Positions 62,666-64,000 of a stretch of DNA of 64,000 nt are shown here, one piece after another (the stretch's first letter is position 1; each line of letters begins with the position of its first letter). The translations under genes and the position numbers were made by a program. The DNA is taken from NCBI GenBank assembly GCA_903924465.1, contig CAIYBN010000144.1, positions 62,001 to 126,000 of the forward strand, read 5' to 3'. The stretch comes from an uncultured Myxococcales bacterium. Its GTDB lineage: Bacteria > Myxococcota_A > UBA9042. Under the pieces are notes generated by a model. It was not told the origin of the DNA. It worked only from the letters and a program-made list of their open reading frames with translations, and searched no databases.

Positions 62666-64000
62666 TCAATGTGAGGCAAACACGAACGGGTACACGACGT
62701 TTGTGATGCCACCGCCCTTGGCCTGCGGGAACTTCCATGCCTTGACGTTGTTCAACACGCAGCTTTCGACACTGTCGTTGCCAATCGTCGACTCGTCGAT
62801 CTTCGCCGGGTTGACCGCGCCGTTCGGCTGAATCAGGAACTTGACCTTGATCTTGCCCGACAGGTCCGGATTGCTCTGCAAGCCCTTTTGGTAGCACGCC
62901 TTGATCGCGCCCATCTTGGTCGCGATGTACGCCTTGATGACGGCCTTGGGCAGCTCGCCCGTCGTATCGCCCACGCTGCCGCCAACGCGCACGAGGTTCT
63001 GTTTGTGCTCGTGGACGTCCAGGTTCGGACCCTTGCCGCCGGCATTGGAATCCTTGCCCAAGCCCTGCGCCACCTGCCGACCGGTTTCCGAGCCATCGCC
63101 CGCACCGCGCCGACCGCCATTCGGATCACCCAGCGCACCCGCCGCGCGATCGCTCGAATCCGCTGCCACGCCAGCGATCGGCTGACCGCCAGAGCCATCG
63201 TCCTCGGCAAACAGCTTGGTCGACGGCCCACCGACATCGCGCAGCGCGTCGTCGATCTGCGCCGTATTCTTGGCCATCTCATCCTTGACGATGTCCGTCA
63301 CCTTCGCCTTGCGGTCTTCCTCGTTCAGGTTCTGCAGTTCTTTCTTGACCTGATCGGCCTTCTTCTCTTCCTTCGGCGCCGCCTGCACCGGCACGGCCTC
63401 GGCTTCTTTCTTCTCCGCTTCCTTGGCTTCTTCCTTCTTCTCTTCCTGCGCTTTCTCTTCCTGAATCAGGACTTCGATCGTTTCCGGCTTGCGCAAGTCC
63501 TGCTCGACCTGCTCCAAATAACTCAGCCGCGCACGATTGCGGAATTCTGCGGAGTTGAACCCGGCAAACAGCGGTCCACCGAGCAGCCCCAGCGCCAGCA
63601 GGAAGCAGAGCAGGAAAATCGTATTCTCGCGGCTCCACAGGCTCAGCGGCTGCGGCGGCGGAATGGCCGCGCGGCTGATGACGAACGCGAACTCGGCAAA
63701 CTCGACGTGTGCGTGCGTGGTCGCGGTGATCGGAATCACCGGCCCCTTGATGCTTTCCGTGCCCGCGCGCACGGCGGCCAGGTCATAGCTCTTGCCGTCC
63801 ACGAGCACGCGGCCCGTAGCTGCCGGATTGTCCACACGCAGCGCAAAACCCGCGGTGGCGTGCGGTTCAACGAGCAGCGTCAGTTCGTGCTCTTTCTTGC
63901 CCATCGCGTCGGGCGGCACGGCAAAAGTACCGTCTTCACCCAGCGTCACAGGCACCGGTCGGGGAAAGAATTGCGCGGCATGGGTATCGCCACGCCACAG
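62666..64000 (-). CDS. AgmX/PglI-type TonB-like protein, partial
   Basis: The frame is open to the right edge, so the N terminus lies outside the window. Visible are a beta-rich region, a membrane helix (near NTIFLLCFLLALGLLG), a Glu/Lys-rich charged stretch (about 50 residues), a Gly/Asp/Ser-rich segment and a C-terminal AgmX/PglI domain with GAIKACYQKGLQSNPDLSGK and CVLNNVKAWKFPQ. The last part resembles TonB-like domains of adventurous gliding proteins. Role inferred: periplasm-spanning force or signal transducer. The GTG at 63955 is internal. Confidence 0.85.
   Translation of the reverse strand: MWRGDTHAAQFFPRPVPVTLGEDGTFAVPPDAMGKKEHELTLLVEPHATAGFALRVDNPAATGRVLVDGKSYDLAAVRAGTESIKGPVIPITATTHAHVEFAEFAFVISRAAIPPPQPLSLWSRENTIFLLCFLLALGLLGGPLFAGFNSAEFRNRARLSYLEQVEQDLRKPETIEVLIQEEKAQEEKKEEAKEAEKKEAEAVPVQAAPKEEKKADQVKKELQNLNEEDRKAKVTDIVKDEMAKNTAQIDDALRDVGGPSTKLFAEDDGSGGQPIAGVAADSSDRAAGALGDPNGGRRGAGDGSETGRQVAQGLGKDSNAGGKGPNLDVHEHKQNLVRVGGSVGDTTGELPKAVIKAYIATKMGAIKACYQKGLQSNPDLSGKIKVKFLIQPNGAVNPAKIDESTIGNDSVESCVLNNVKAWKFPQAKGGGITNVVYPFVFASH

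Overview
The window is GC-rich, densely coded chromosomal DNA that looks like a member of the Myxococcota or a related deltaproteobacterial lineage; this is inferred from gene content only. The pointers are a MopE-type Cys-rich giant lipoprotein, a matrixin-like protease with a MYXO-CTERM-like tail, an AgmX/PglI-type TonB-like protein, Ser/Thr kinases with N-terminal zinc ribbons and C-terminal membrane anchors, and about ten lipoproteins with Ala/Asp-rich linkers. No tRNA, rRNA, insertion sequence, phage gene or CRISPR array was found.

Layout. 0.1-1.9 kb: xseB, tlyA and recX (DNA and rRNA maintenance). 1.9-7.3 kb: an ECH1-like dienoyl-CoA isomerase, a small membrane protein, a GT2 glycosyltransferase, asnB and a degenerate ROK-fold protein. 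7.3-18 kb, all minus: a WecD-like GNAT, a vWA lipoprotein, a large lipoprotein, then a chain of RNase E/G, an NtrC-type regulator and a helical protein. 18.0-19.0 kb has no convincing gene. 19-25.3 kb: a two-gene membrane operon, a PEGA Ser/Thr kinase coupled to a 69-aa protein, and an L,D-transpeptidase lipoprotein. 25.5-28.4 kb: a short sigma-70-like factor, a striking 103-aa peptide ending in fifteen Ser-His-Gly repeats, and an HD protein with a decayed CCA-transferase-like head. 28.4-34.7 kb, all minus: dienelactone hydrolase, peroxiredoxin, tgt, nitroreductase and the MopE-like lipoprotein. 35-40 kb: ssb divergent from phoH-pgpH-ybeY. 40-45.2 kb: surface lipoproteins, an MGMT-like protein, and an outer-membrane protein plus cytochrome c lipoprotein behind a Fur-like operator. 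45.3-54.7 kb: panB-panC, a DUF5989 peptide, a quinone reductase, a CAP-domain protein, a four-zinc-ribbon membrane protein, a prepilin, a crotonase, a YceI lipoprotein and an SPFH protein. 54.7-64 kb, all minus: an SCP2-like protein coupled to a pseudokinase, an ArnT-like glycosyltransferase, the matrixin coupled to a Cys-rich lipoprotein, a TPR lipoprotein and the partial AgmX-like gene.

The main themes are envelope and surface biology (lipoproteins, cell-wall crosslinking, lipid or glycan modification, signalling kinases) mixed with housekeeping genes. The best candidates for something undescribed are the (Ser-His-Gly)15 peptide at 26.3-26.6 kb, which looks like a RiPP or metal-binding precursor with no maturation enzyme in view, and the Fur-like, promoter-embedded operator in front of the outer-membrane protein and cytochrome c pair at 45.2 kb.
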